Origin: Rhizobium sp. Q54
GTDB lineage: Bacteria; Pseudomonadota; Alphaproteobacteria; Micropepsales; Micropepsaceae
DNA: 64,000 bases
Assembly: GCA_945882615.1 (NCBI GenBank)
Contig: CAMCWK010000016.1
Coordinates: forward strand, 1-64,000
Direction: 5' to 3'
Shown: positions 28,975 through 38,183 of the stretch, in pieces
Layout of the letters: the number at the start of each line of letters is the position of its first letter
Numbering within the stretch: the stretch's first letter is position 1
Position numbers and translations under genes: made by a program
The notes under the pieces: model-generated
What the model was told of the DNA's origin: nothing
What the model saw: only the letters and a program-made list of their open reading frames with translations
Databases searched by the model: none

Positions 28975-30067
28975 GGGCGAACGCCGCGCCTGGCTACGGC
29001 TTTCGCGCACCGAGCATGTCGGTCCGGTCACCTTTCACAATCTGATCGCACGGTTCGGCTCGGCATCGTCCGCGCTCGAGAACCTGCCGCGCATGGCGAG
29101 CCGTGGGGGCGGCAGGAACTTCGTTCTGCCTGACCCGGCGCAGGCGGAAAACGAGATCGCGCAACTGGCCAAACTGGGCGGACGCCTGATCGCGTCCTGT
29201 GAAGCGGAATATCCGCGCGGACTTAGCGCGCTGGAAGCACCGCCGCCGCTGATCAGCATTCTGGGCCATCCCCATCTGCTGCAAAAGGAGATGGTCGCCA
29301 TTGTCGGTGCCCGCAACGCCAGCGCGCTCGCCCGCAAATTCACCGACATGCTGTCACGCGATCTGGGTTTTGCAGGACTGGTGGTGGCGTCAGGCCTGGC
29401 GCGAGGCATCGACGCATCCGCCCATGAGGCGGCGCTTGCGGTCGGAACGGTCGCGGTCGTGGCGGGCGGCGTGGACATCGTTTATCCGCCGGAAAACCAG
29501 AAACTGTATGAGGCGATCGGCGAGCGCGGCGTGATCGTTTCGGAAATGCGGCTGGGCGAGGCACCGCAGGCGCGCCACTTCCCGCGCCGCAACCGCATCA
29601 TCTCAGGCCTGGCGCGTGGCGTGGTGGTGGTGGAAGCGGCGGAAAAATCGGGCTCGCTGATCACCGCCCAATATGCCCTGGATCAGGGCCGCGAGGTTTT
29701 CGCCGTGCCGGGTTCGCCGCTGGATCCGCGCGCCCGCGGCACCAACCGGTTGATCCGCGAGGGCGCCACCCTGACCGAAAGTGCCGAGGATGTTCTGGCG
29801 GTGTTGCGCCCCATGCTGGGCGGCGGCTTTGGCGAGCCGGATGGCGGCGAAGGCGGGCCCGCGCCATCGGCCTTGGCCGAACTGGAAGCGCAGGCCGACC
29901 TGATCCGCACCCAGGTGGAGGAATCCCTGGGGCCGGCGCCAGTCGAAATCGACGAACTCATCCGTCAGCTCGGCGCCCCGGCGGGTGCGGTTCTGACCGT
30001 TATCCTGGAACTGGAACTGGCCGGACGCTGTGTCCGCCAGCCCGGAAACCGGGTCAGCTGGGCCTGA
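28958..30067 (+). CDS. dprA: DNA-processing protein DprA
   Basis: Protects incoming single-stranded DNA and loads RecA during natural transformation. The Rossmann core includes [72 protein letters not shown] and [12 protein letters not shown]-terminal winged-helix (DML1-like) domain occupies residues ~300-369. Overlaps plsY. Widespread also in bacteria not known to be competent. Confidence 0.93.
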   Translation: MAQLTEGERRAWLRLSRTEHVGPVTFHNLIARFGSASSALENLPRMASRGGGRNFVLPDPAQAENEIAQLAKLGGRLIASCEAEYPRGLSALEAPPPLISILGHPHLLQKEMVAIVGARNASALARKFTDMLSRDLGFAGLVVASGLARGIDASAHEAALAVGTVAVVAGGVDIVYPPENQKLYEAIGERGVIVSEMRLGEAPQARHFPRRNRIISGLARGVVVVEAAEKSGSLITAQYALDQGREVFAVPGSPLDPRARGTNRLIREGATLTESAEDVLAVLRPMLGGGFGEPDGGEGGPAPSALAELEAQADLIRTQVEESLGPAPVEIDELIRQLGAPAGAVLTVILELELAGRCVRQPGNRVSWA

Positions 30068-30462
30068 TCCGCCCCCGAGATCGGCCCCCGCTGAAATAAT
30101 TTTTTGCGAAAGTTCCGCAGCGACCGCCGGCTAATTACCTGACAGCGGGCAGCAAAAAGCGTCCTTCAGGGCGGTCGCGGCGGTAAAGCTGCCTTTTTTG
30201 CGGATGGGCGGCGTTACGAATTCGGAAAGCTTTTGCGGCTTAACCATGATCGGTCGCAGAACGGAACTACAACTTATGGTTCAATTTCACGCGATTGCCG
30301 CCCAGAAATACACTTATAAGTTGTGTTTCTTAGCCCCGCTCGCGTTGACAGGCGTTGGCGGCTTCGACCAGTGTCCCGCCCCGTTTGCCGGACCCAGCTT
30401 GCAGAGCGCCTCCACGACCCCAGATAAGCCCTTCTTTTCCAACTTTAGGTTCTGATTCCTAT
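30068..30462. other. dprA-topA intergenic region (395 bp) with structured leader-like elements
   Basis: No supported gene. It holds a 9-bp inverted pair GCGACCGCC (30120-30128) with GGCGGTCGC (30170-30178), an overlapping terminator-like stem GGCAGC/GCTGCC plus T6 (30148-30199), and a second 9-bp pair ACAACTTAT (30269-30277) with ATAAGTTGT (30316-30324). TTGACA at 30345-30350 could be a topA -35 but lacks a clear -10. Confidence 0.5.
30148..30199 (+). terminator. Candidate terminator downstream of dprA
   Basis: GGCAGC (30148-30153) pairs with GCTGCC (30188-30193), immediately followed by TTTTTT. The inner segment can form a small GU-containing hairpin. A competing 9-bp pairing (30120-30128 with 30170-30178) would cross this stem. 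Confidence 0.4.
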
Positions 30463-33132
30463 ATGAACGTCCTGATCGTCGAATCCCCCGGCAAGGTCAA
30501 AGCCATCAACAAGTATCTGGGCAGCGATTATAAAGTGCTGGCCAGCTTCGGGCATATCCGCGACCTCCCCTCCAAGGACGGGTCGGTCAAGCCGGACGAT
30601 GATTTCTCCATGGTCTGGGATGTGGATGCCCGGGCCGCCTCCAAGATCAAGGACATCGCGGCCGCCGTGAAGGGCGCCGACAAGCTGATCCTGGCCACCG
30701 ACCCGGACCGCGAGGGCGAGGCCATTTCCTGGCACATATTAGAAGTGCTCAAGAGCAAGAACCTCATCGGCAAGATGCCGGTCGAGCGTGTGGCCTTCAA
30801 CGCCATCACCAAGACCGCGGTGCTCGAAGCCATTCAGCATCCCCGCGAGATCAACCAGGAATTGGTGGATGCCTATCTGGCCCGCCGCGCCCTCGACTAT
30901 CTGGTCGGCTTTACCCTCTCGCCTGTCTTGTGGCGCAAGCTGCCGGGCGCGCGCTCGGCGGGCCGCGTGCAAAGCGTGGCGTTGCGCCTGGTGGTGGAAC
31001 GCGAACAGGAAATCGAGGCGTTCCGGGCGCAGGAATACTGGTCGATCGACGCCGACCTGTCGGCCACCGGCGGAAGTTTCCAGACCCGGCTGGTGCAGCT
31101 CGACGGCAAGAAGATCGAAAAACTGTCGCTGACCAACCAGGCCGATGCCGACCGCGCCGTCGCCGCCATCAAGGCGCAGTCCTTCGCCGTCGCATCTGTC
31201 GAAGCCAGCCCGGTTCGCGACAATCCCAAGCCGCCCTTCAAGACCTCAACCCTGCAGCAGGAAGCCAGCCGCAAGCTGGGCTTCAACGCCAAGCGCACCA
31301 TGCAGATCGCGCAAGGCCTCTATGAAGGCGTGGAGCTCGAAGGCGATGTCACCGGCCTGATCACCTATATGCGCACCGACGGCATCACCATGGTCGGCGA
31401 AGCCATCAACGAGTGCCGCGACGTCATCGCCAGCCGCTACGGCCAGAAGTATGTGCCGGGCAGCGCGCGCACCTATACCAACAATGCCGCCAATGCCCAG
31501 GAAGCCCATGAAGCCGTGCGCCCCACCAGCTTCGCGCGCACGCCCGAACAGATGGCCAAGTTCCTCGATGCCGACGCCGCCAGGCTGTACGAGCTGGTGT
31601 GGAAGCGCGCCATGGCCAGCCAGATGGAAAGCGCCCAGCTGGAACGCACCACGGTCGAAGTCCTGTCCGCCGACAAGAAGATCACGCTGCGCGCCACCGG
31701 CACCGTCACGCTGTTCGACGGCTACCAGGTCCTCTACCAGGAAGGCCAGGACGATGCCGATGACGAAAGCGGCTCGCGCCTGCCCAAGCTGGCCGCCGGC
31801 GACGCCACCAGCGTGGACAGCATCAATCCGGCGCAGCACTTCACCGAACCGCCGCCGCGCTATTCCGAAGCCAGCCTGGTCAAGAAGATGGAAGAACTGG
31901 GCATCGGCCGCCCTTCCACCTATGCCTCGATCCTGTCGACCCTGCGTGACCGCGCCTATGTGAAGATGGACCGCCAGCGTTTCATCCCCGAGGACAAGGG
32001 CCGGCTGGTCACCACCTTCCTGAACAGCTTCTTCAAGCGCTATGTCGCCTATGACTTCACCGCCGACCTCGAAGAAAAACTGGACGAGATCTCCGGCGGC
32101 AAGCTGGAATGGAAGACCCTGTTGCGCGATTTCTGGACCGAATTCTCCGCCGCGGTCGGCGAAACCAAGGACCTGAAGATCCGCGACGTCATCGACGAGC
32201 TCGACAGCGTGCTGTCGACGCACATCTTCCCCGAAGGCGAAGAAGGTCTGGACCCGCGCAAGTGCCCGTCCTGCGAGAATGGCCGGTTGAATCTCAAGCT
32301 CGGCCGCTTCGGCGCTTTCGTCGGCTGCAGCAATTATCCGGAATGCAAGTTCACCCGCCAGCTGGGCGCCAAGCCGGGCGAAGGCGATGCCGGTCCGGTG
32401 GAAATCGGCCTGTTCCCCGACAGCGAGGACATGATCACCTTGCGCACGGGGCGCTTCGGGCCCTACGTGCAGCGCGGCGAAGGTGACAAGCCCAAGCGCA
32501 GCGGATTGCCCAAGGGCACCGACAAGAGCGACGTGGACCTGGAACTGGCGGTTAAGCTGCTCAACCTGCCGCGCGAAGTCGGTATCCATCCCGAAGACGG
32601 CAAGAAGATCACATCCAATTTCGGCCGCTTCGGACCTTACGTCTATCACGACGGTATCTATGCCTCGCTGCCTTCGCCCGAAGACGTGTTCGAGATCGGC
32701 CTGAACCATGCCGTCACCCTGATCGCCGAGAAAAAGGCCAAGGGTCCGGGCCGCCGCGGCGCGCAGCAGCTCAAGGATTTGGGCGCAGCGCCGGACGGCA
32801 AGCCGATCAAGGTGCTCAAAGGCAAGTTCGGTCCTTATGTCAGCGACGGCGAAACCAACGCCACCCTGCCCGAAGGCACCGAGCCCGATTCCGTGACCAT
32901 GGAACAGGCGCTGGCCCTGATCGCCGAGCGCGCGGCCAAGGGTGGGAAGAAGAAGAAAACCGCCAAGGCAGCCAAGCCGAAAGCGGAAAAGCCCAAAACC
33001 GAAAGAAAAGAAAAGGCGGCGCCCAAAAAGGCGACGGCCAAAACCTCAAGCAAAAAGAAAGCTGCCGCCCCCAAGGGCAAGCCTCCGGCTTCCGGCAAAA
33101 AAGCCAAAGAGCCCGAGATGGCAGGCGAATAG
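30463..33132 (+). CDS. topA: DNA topoisomerase I
   Basis: Type IA topoisomerase that relaxes negative supercoils. The start MNVLIVESPGKVKAINKYLG is the family N-terminus; the upstream open frame is spurious. The TOPRIM domain contains ATDPDREGEAISWH and the catalytic tyrosine is Y302 in LITYMRTDG. A single 4-Cys zinc ribbon (CPSCENGRLNL...CSNYPEC) is followed by several GRFGPYV-type C-terminal repeats. The last ~65 residues are a Lys/Ala/Pro-rich basic tail (KGGKKKKTAKAAKPKAEKPK), as in mycobacterial and some alphaproteobacterial TopA. 889 residues. The rnr start follows 3 bases after the stop. Confidence 0.95.
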   Translation: MNVLIVESPGKVKAINKYLGSDYKVLASFGHIRDLPSKDGSVKPDDDFSMVWDVDARAASKIKDIAAAVKGADKLILATDPDREGEAISWHILEVLKSKNLIGKMPVERVAFNAITKTAVLEAIQHPREINQELVDAYLARRALDYLVGFTLSPVLWRKLPGARSAGRVQSVALRLVVEREQEIEAFRAQEYWSIDADLSATGGSFQTRLVQLDGKKIEKLSLTNQADADRAVAAIKAQSFAVASVEASPVRDNPKPPFKTSTLQQEASRKLGFNAKRTMQIAQGLYEGVELEGDVTGLITYMRTDGITMVGEAINECRDVIASRYGQKYVPGSARTYTNNAANAQEAHEAVRPTSFARTPEQMAKFLDADAARLYELVWKRAMASQMESAQLERTTVEVLSADKKITLRATGTVTLFDGYQVLYQEGQDDADDESGSRLPKLAAGDATSVDSINPAQHFTEPPPRYSEASLVKKMEELGIGRPSTYASILSTLRDRAYVKMDRQRFIPEDKGRLVTTFLNSFFKRYVAYDFTADLEEKLDEISGGKLEWKTLLRDFWTEFSAAVGETKDLKIRDVIDELDSVLSTHIFPEGEEGLDPRKCPSCENGRLNLKLGRFGAFVGCSNYPECKFTRQLGAKPGEGDAGPVEIGLFPDSEDMITLRTGRFGPYVQRGEGDKPKRSGLPKGTDKSDVDLELAVKLLNLPREVGIHPEDGKKITSNFGRFGPYVYHDGIYASLPSPEDVFEIGLNHAVTLIAEKKAKGPGRRGAQQLKDLGAAPDGKPIKVLKGKFGPYVSDGETNATLPEGTEPDSVTMEQALALIAERAAKGGKKKKTAKAAKPKAEKPKTERKEKAAPKKATAKTSSKKKAAAPKGKPPASGKKAKEPEMAGE

Positions 33133-33135
33133 GAA

Positions 33136-35394
33136 TTGAAGAAAGACAAAACTCCCACCAACACGCGCGCACTGGACAAGGCGCGGGTGCTCGAACTGCT
33201 GGCCACCAAGGCCGGCGCCAACAAGCGCGATCTTGCCAGACTGCTGGGCCTGAAAGGCTCGGACCGCATCGTACTCAAACGCATCTTGAAAGAGCTGGAA
33301 GCCGACGGCGCCATTGAAGGCCGCCAGAAGAAAGGCTTTATCAAGCGCGGCGAGCTGCCCGAAGTCGGCATCGTCGAGATCACCGGCGTGGACGAAGACG
33401 GCGAAGTGCTCGCCCGCCCCCTGGCCTGGGACAGCAATGAAGAACCGCCCACCGTCTATGTGATACCGCCCAAGGACGGCGCAGCCCCGGGACCGGGCGA
33501 CCGCCTGCTGGCGCGGCTGGAGCGCCGTGGCGAATCTTATGAAGCACGCGTGATCCGGCGGCTGGAACAGGAAACCCAGACCCGGCTGATCGGCGTGTTG
33601 CGCGACGCCCCCTCCACCGGCTGGCGGCTGGTGCCGATCAACAAGAAGGAGCGCACCGAATATGCGCTCGACAAATCCGATCTGGGCGGCGCCAAGCACA
33701 ATGAACTGGTGGCGGCCGAGCCCAAGCCCGGGCGCATTGCCGGTTTCAGCCGCGTGAAGGTCGTTGAGCGCATCGGCAGCATGGATTCGCCCAAGACCAT
33801 CAGCCTGATCGCCATTCATGATCACGGCATTCCCACCGAATTTCCGGGTGCGGTGATCGAGGAAGCCAAGGCGGCACAACCGATTGATCCGCAAGTTATT
33901 GCAAAAGAGGGGCGCACCGACCTGCGCGCCATTCCGCTGGTCACCATCGATCCGCCCGACGCGCGCGACCATGACGATGCGGTGTGGGCCGGCCTGGACG
34001 ATGATCCTCGCAATCCCGGCGGCCATGTCGTGCTGGTGGCCATCGCCGATGTCGCCCATTACGTCACGCCGGGCTCGGCGCTGGACAAGGAAGCGCTCAA
34101 GCGCGGCAACAGCGCCTATTTCCCCGACCGGGTGGTGCCGATGCTGCCCGAGGAATTGTCAGCCGACCTCTGTTCGCTGAAGGAAGGCGTGGACCGTCCC
34201 TGCCTGGTGGCGCGCATGGTGTTCGACCACAAGGGCCACAAGAAAGGCCACACATTCCTGCGGGCCGTGATGCGCTCCGCCGCGCGACTGACTTACGCCC
34301 AGGCCCAGGCCGCGTTCGACGGCAATCCCCATGCCGGCATGGAAGCGATCGTCAAGAAGACGCTGGCGGATGTATGGGAAGCCTACAAATCCCTCACCAT
34401 CGCCCGCAATGTCCGCGACCCCCTAAATCTGGATTTGCCGGAGCGCCGCGTGATCCTGGGCGCCGACGGCAAGGTGGCGTCCATCGCTTATCGCGAGCGG
34501 CTGGAATCCATGAAACTGATTGAAGAGTTCATGGTGCTGGCCAATGTCGCGGCCGCCGAGGCGCTGGAGAAAGCCCGCACGCCCCTGATCTATCGGGTGC
34601 ATGACACGCCGTCGAAAGAAAAACTGTTCGCCTTTTCCGACTTTCTGCGCACCTTGAACATCACCTTCGCCAAGGGACAGGTGATGCAGCCGGGCAGCTT
34701 CAACCGCATTCTGGCAGGCGCGAAGGGCACGCCGCACGAAGCGGTGATGAACGACGTGGTGCTGCGCAGCCAGGCACAGGCGATTTACGATCCCGCCAAT
34801 ATCGGGCATTTTGGTTTGAACCTGGCGAAGTATGCGCACTTCACCTCCCCCATCCGCCGCTATGCCGACCTGATCGTGCACCGCGCCCTGATCCGCGCCT
34901 TTGATCTGGGCGAAGGCGGCCTGACGGATCGCGAGATGGCGACTCTCGGCGCCGCCGCCGAGCACATCACCATGACCGAGCGCCGCGCCATGGCCGCTGA
35001 GCGCGATTCCACCGATCGCTATGTCGCGGCCTTCATGGAAGACCGTATCGGACAGAATTTCGATGCCCGCGTCACAGGCGTCACCCGCTTCGGACTGTTC
35101 GTCCGCCTGGCGGAATCGGGCGCCGAAGGCCTTATCCCCATCCGCAGCCTTGGCGCGGACTATTTCCATCACGACGAAAAGCGCCAGGCGCTGGTCGGCC
35201 AGCGCAGCCGCATTGTCTATGGCATGGGCGCAGCCCTGACAGTGAAGCTGCTGGAAGCGGCCCCGATTACCGGCGGACTCAGATTCGCCCTGGCCGATGG
35301 ATCCGGCGATACGCCCCAGCGGACCGGGAAGAGTCCGGCCCGACGCCCGGGAAAAGGCCCCAAGAAGGACCGTTTCCGGGGCAAAAAACGCTGA
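33136..35394 (+). CDS. rnr: Ribonuclease R
   Basis: 3'-5' exoribonuclease of the RNB family that degrades structured RNA. An N-terminal winged helix (DKARVLELLATKAGANKRDLAR) and cold-shock domains precede the RNB domain with the acidic cluster DPPDARDHDDAVW. A C-terminal S1 domain (DARVTGVTRFGLFVRLAESGAEG) and a basic tail follow. It begins with TTG at 33136, preceded by AGGA and only 3 bases after the topA stop, so coupled expression is likely. 752 residues. Confidence 0.94.
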   Translation: MKKDKTPTNTRALDKARVLELLATKAGANKRDLARLLGLKGSDRIVLKRILKELEADGAIEGRQKKGFIKRGELPEVGIVEITGVDEDGEVLARPLAWDSNEEPPTVYVIPPKDGAAPGPGDRLLARLERRGESYEARVIRRLEQETQTRLIGVLRDAPSTGWRLVPINKKERTEYALDKSDLGGAKHNELVAAEPKPGRIAGFSRVKVVERIGSMDSPKTISLIAIHDHGIPTEFPGAVIEEAKAAQPIDPQVIAKEGRTDLRAIPLVTIDPPDARDHDDAVWAGLDDDPRNPGGHVVLVAIADVAHYVTPGSALDKEALKRGNSAYFPDRVVPMLPEELSADLCSLKEGVDRPCLVARMVFDHKGHKKGHTFLRAVMRSAARLTYAQAQAAFDGNPHAGMEAIVKKTLADVWEAYKSLTIARNVRDPLNLDLPERRVILGADGKVASIAYRERLESMKLIEEFMVLANVAAAEALEKARTPLIYRVHDTPSKEKLFAFSDFLRTLNITFAKGQVMQPGSFNRILAGAKGTPHEAVMNDVVLRSQAQAIYDPANIGHFGLNLAKYAHFTSPIRRYADLIVHRALIRAFDLGEGGLTDREMATLGAAAEHITMTERRAMAAERDSTDRYVAAFMEDRIGQNFDARVTGVTRFGLFVRLAESGAEGLIPIRSLGADYFHHDEKRQALVGQRSRIVYGMGAALTVKLLEAAPITGGLRFALADGSGDTPQRTGKSPARRPGKGPKKDRFRGKKR

Positions 35395-35419
35395 TTTCCG
35401 CCCTTTTTGGCAGATTTGC

Positions 35420-35449
35420 TTGACAGGATAGGGGCTTATCCCCCATTAC
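35420..35449 (+). promoter_or_regulatory. Possible rpmG promoter
   Basis: TTGACA (35420-35425), 18-base spacer, CATTAC (35444-35449). The spacer holds a small GGGG/CCCC hairpin. The -10 is weak (three of six). Confidence 0.35.
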
Positions 35450-35484
35450 CCCGCCCTCTCGACCTGACTTTCTTGGAGTTTCCC

Positions 35485-35652
35485 ATGGCGAAGCCGACCA
35501 CCGCGAAGATCCGCCTCAACAGCGAAAGTGGCAGCGGCTTTTTCTATGTCACCAAGAAGAACACCCGCACCATGACCGAGAAGTTCTCGATCAAGAAGTA
35601 TGACCCGGTGCTGCGCAAGCATGTCGAATTCAAGGAAGGCAAGATCAAGTAA
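35485..35652 (+). CDS. rpmG: 50S ribosomal protein L33
   Basis: Large-subunit protein L33, 55 residues, starting [14 protein letters not shown] with [16 protein letters not shown] and ending KFKEGKIK-like ([10 protein letters not shown]). It is the Cys-free form without a zinc ribbon. TTGGAG lies 7-8 bases before the ATG. The additional 26 residues open upstream are not part of L33. Confidence 0.96.
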   Translation: MAKPTTAKIRLNSESGSGFFYVTKKNTRTMTEKFSIKKYDPVLRKHVEFKEGKIK

Positions 35653-35692
35653 GCAGTTCGCTTATCGGATCTGAAACGCTAGCCTTGCGCGC

Positions 35693-37306
35693 ATGCAGCG
35701 CGCCCTTTCCCGGCTCTCCAGCGAAACGTTCGACGTCCTGATCATCGGCGGCGGCGCCACCGGCTGTTTCACCGCACGCGATTGCGCGCTGCGCGGCCTC
35801 AAAGTCGCGCTGGTGGAAGCGCGCGATTTCGCCAGCGCGACCAGCGCCCACAATTCCAAGCTGGCCCATGGCGGGCTGCGCTATCTGCGCAATCTGGAAT
35901 TTTCCCTGGTGCGCGAATCCCTGCGCGAGCGGCGCCACCTGATGCGCATCGCGCCGCATCTGGTACGCCCGCTGCCCTTCCTGCTGCCGCTCTATCATGC
36001 CGGGCTGGCCGAACGGCTGAAGCTGCGCGCCGGCCTGACGCTGTATGATCTGCTGTCGTTCGACCGCAACCGTCTGGAAGATCCCGGCCAGCGCCTGCCC
36101 GGCCATCGCTGGATCAGCAAAACGGACGCGGTGACGCGCGAGCCCATTCTGGCGGGCGACGGCTTGGAAGGCGCCTTTGAATATCACGATGCCCAGATGT
36201 ATGCGCCCGAGCGCATCGCGCTGGAATGCCTGATCGACGCCGACGCGCATGGCGCGGCGCTTGCCAACTATGTTTCCGCCGACCGGCTGTTGTTGCGCGA
36301 GGGCAAAGTCGAAGGCGTCACCGCACATGAGGTGATGACCGGCGCCGTTTTCGACATCCGCGCCAGGACCGTGCTGGTGGCCGCGGGCCCCTGGGCCGAC
36401 CTGTTCCTGGAACAGGCGACCGGCCGTCAGGCCGCGCACAAGCTGATCCGCTCCAAGGGGATTCATCTGCTGGTGCCCCAGATCAGCAAGTCGGCGCTGA
36501 CCATCGAGGCTGGCAACAGCCATCTCTTTGCCCTGCCCTGGCGTGGCCACACACTGCTGGCCACCACCGATACGCCTTTCAGCGGTGATCCTTCCACCGT
36601 TGCGGTTGATGAAAGCGATATCGAGGGGCTGCTGGGCAGCTTCCGCAAATATCTGCCGTCCGCCCAGTTGGGTGTCGAGCAGGTGCAATTCTTCTATGCC
36701 GGTCTGCGGCCTTTGGTCAGCGACGGCTCCAAGGACAGCTACAATGTCAGCCGCCGCTCCGAACTGGTGAATCACGGTGCGGACGAACAGCTGGACGGCG
36801 TGTTTTCCGCCCTGGGCGGGAAATGGACCACCTCGCGCGCCTTGGCCCAGACCATCACCGATGCGCTGGTGAAGAAGCTGGGCGCCAAGGCCAATCCCTG
36901 CGCCACGGCCACGACACCACTCCCCGGCGGGCGGTTCGACCGTTTCGATCAGATGGTACGCGGCTATCAGAAGACCTGGCCCGGCATTTCAACCCTGCGC
37001 AACCTTGCCCATATGCTGGGGGCGCGCCTGCCTGCCGCCTTGAAGGGCGCCAAGCTGACCGACCTTGCGAGCTTGGGGAAAAGCGGTGACACCTTGGCCC
37101 AGGTGCGGTTCACGCTGGATGAAGAAATGGCATTGACCCTGGAAGACATGGTGATGCGGCGCACGGGATTGGGGCAGTTGGGCCCACCCAGTCCGGCGGC
37201 AGTGGAAAAAATCGCCAGCCTGATGGCGGCACATTTGGGCTGGAACGAAGAAAAAAAGGCCCGCGAGATCGACAGCCTCGCCCCGATCTACAGGACGGCG
37301 GCATGA
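35693..37306 (+). CDS. glpD: FAD-dependent glycerol-3-phosphate dehydrogenase
   Basis: Membrane-associated flavoenzyme oxidising sn-glycerol 3-phosphate to DHAP and feeding electrons to quinone. The FAD dinucleotide fold is FDVLIIGGGATGCFTARDCALRG at the N-terminus, followed by SATSAHNSKLAHGGLRYL, typical of GlpD. The C-terminal helical domain (from about 400) contains the ALTLEDMVMRRTGLG signature. 537 residues. It overlaps the lipid kinase gene by 4 bases, suggesting a shared glycerolipid role. Confidence 0.92.
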   Translation: MQRALSRLSSETFDVLIIGGGATGCFTARDCALRGLKVALVEARDFASATSAHNSKLAHGGLRYLRNLEFSLVRESLRERRHLMRIAPHLVRPLPFLLPLYHAGLAERLKLRAGLTLYDLLSFDRNRLEDPGQRLPGHRWISKTDAVTREPILAGDGLEGAFEYHDAQMYAPERIALECLIDADAHGAALANYVSADRLLLREGKVEGVTAHEVMTGAVFDIRARTVLVAAGPWADLFLEQATGRQAAHKLIRSKGIHLLVPQISKSALTIEAGNSHLFALPWRGHTLLATTDTPFSGDPSTVAVDESDIEGLLGSFRKYLPSAQLGVEQVQFFYAGLRPLVSDGSKDSYNVSRRSELVNHGADEQLDGVFSALGGKWTTSRALAQTITDALVKKLGAKANPCATATTPLPGGRFDRFDQMVRGYQKTWPGISTLRNLAHMLGARLPAALKGAKLTDLASLGKSGDTLAQVRFTLDEEMALTLEDMVMRRTGLGQLGPPSPAAVEKIASLMAAHLGWNEEKKAREIDSLAPIYRTAA

Positions 37307-38157
37307 CGGCCTTTGTGATCTTCAATCCCAATGCGGCTAGCGGCCAGACCGGCCGGGACTGGCGCGAGATCGAGGAAGCGCTGGAGCGGATATTTCCGCT
37401 GATGTCCTTTTTCGTCACCGCCGCGCCGGCCCAGGCCGCCCACATGGTGCGCGATGCGTTGCGCGACGGGCACATGGAGATTATCGCCGTGGGCGGCGAT
37501 GGCACCATCAACGAGGCCTTGAACGGCTTTTTTGATCGCGGCGCCCCGGTTTCGCCAGATGCAACTTTCAGCTTTGTACACAATGGCGATGACAGCGCCC
37601 TGTGCCGCAAATTCGGCCTGTTGCCGGGCTGGCGCGCGGGGATCGAGCATCTCAAACAGGCGCATGTGCGCAAAGTGGATGTGGCGCGCGTCTCCTGCCT
37701 CAGCGAAAGTGGCGCGCCGGTCTCGCGCCACTTCCTGGGTGTTGCCAGTTTCGGCCTCTCGGGCAGCATCGCGCGCGCCTTGGGCAGCGCGCGCATTGCT
37801 TGGATGTTCGGGCATCGTTTCGCGCAGGCCTGGCACAGCATGATGGCATTGGTCCGATGGCGCACCTGCCGGGTGCGCCTGATCGCGGCCGGCTATGACG
37901 AGATTGCGGGCATCTCCAGCGTGCGGCTTTCGCCTTATGGCGGGCTGCTGGATATCGAAGTCTCGGCGGGTGAATCCCGCCGCCGCATCCTGCAAGCCAT
38001 GAAATCGGCCGGGCGGCGCCTGCGCTCGGCGCGGCTGACCGCCGCCCCGACCCTGGACACCAGCGGGCCGGTTGCCGTGGAGACCGATGGCGAAAGCGCG
38101 GGCGTACTGCCCGCCAGTTTTGAAATATACCCCGCCGCCCTCAACCTGCGCGTCTGA
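37303..38157 (+). CDS. Diacylglycerol/lipid kinase family protein (YegS-like)
   Basis: Predicted lipid kinase with the DAGK catalytic fold. FVIFNPNAASGQT is the N-terminal nucleotide-binding strand and VGGDGTINEALNGF the GGDGT motif. The third loop, normally LGTGND, reads VHNGDDSALCRKFG, a departure that may alter ATP binding. The C-terminal lobe carries the usual beta-sandwich. 284 residues. Its start overlaps glpD (ATGA), and it is followed by an alkyl-DHAP synthase-like gene. Confidence 0.82.
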   Translation: MTAFVIFNPNAASGQTGRDWREIEEALERIFPLMSFFVTAAPAQAAHMVRDALRDGHMEIIAVGGDGTINEALNGFFDRGAPVSPDATFSFVHNGDDSALCRKFGLLPGWRAGIEHLKQAHVRKVDVARVSCLSESGAPVSRHFLGVASFGLSGSIARALGSARIAWMFGHRFAQAWHSMMALVRWRTCRVRLIAAGYDEIAGISSVRLSPYGGLLDIEVSAGESRRRILQAMKSAGRRLRSARLTAAPTLDTSGPVAVETDGESAGVLPASFEIYPAALNLRV

Positions 38158-38183
38158 TCCCGGTTTTGGAGTAGGATCACGGC

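Noticed and set aside
30198-30455. 85-codon ORF before topA
   Set aside because: No ribosome binding site, no recognisable domain, composition unlike the neighbours, and it overlaps regulatory-looking inverted repeats.
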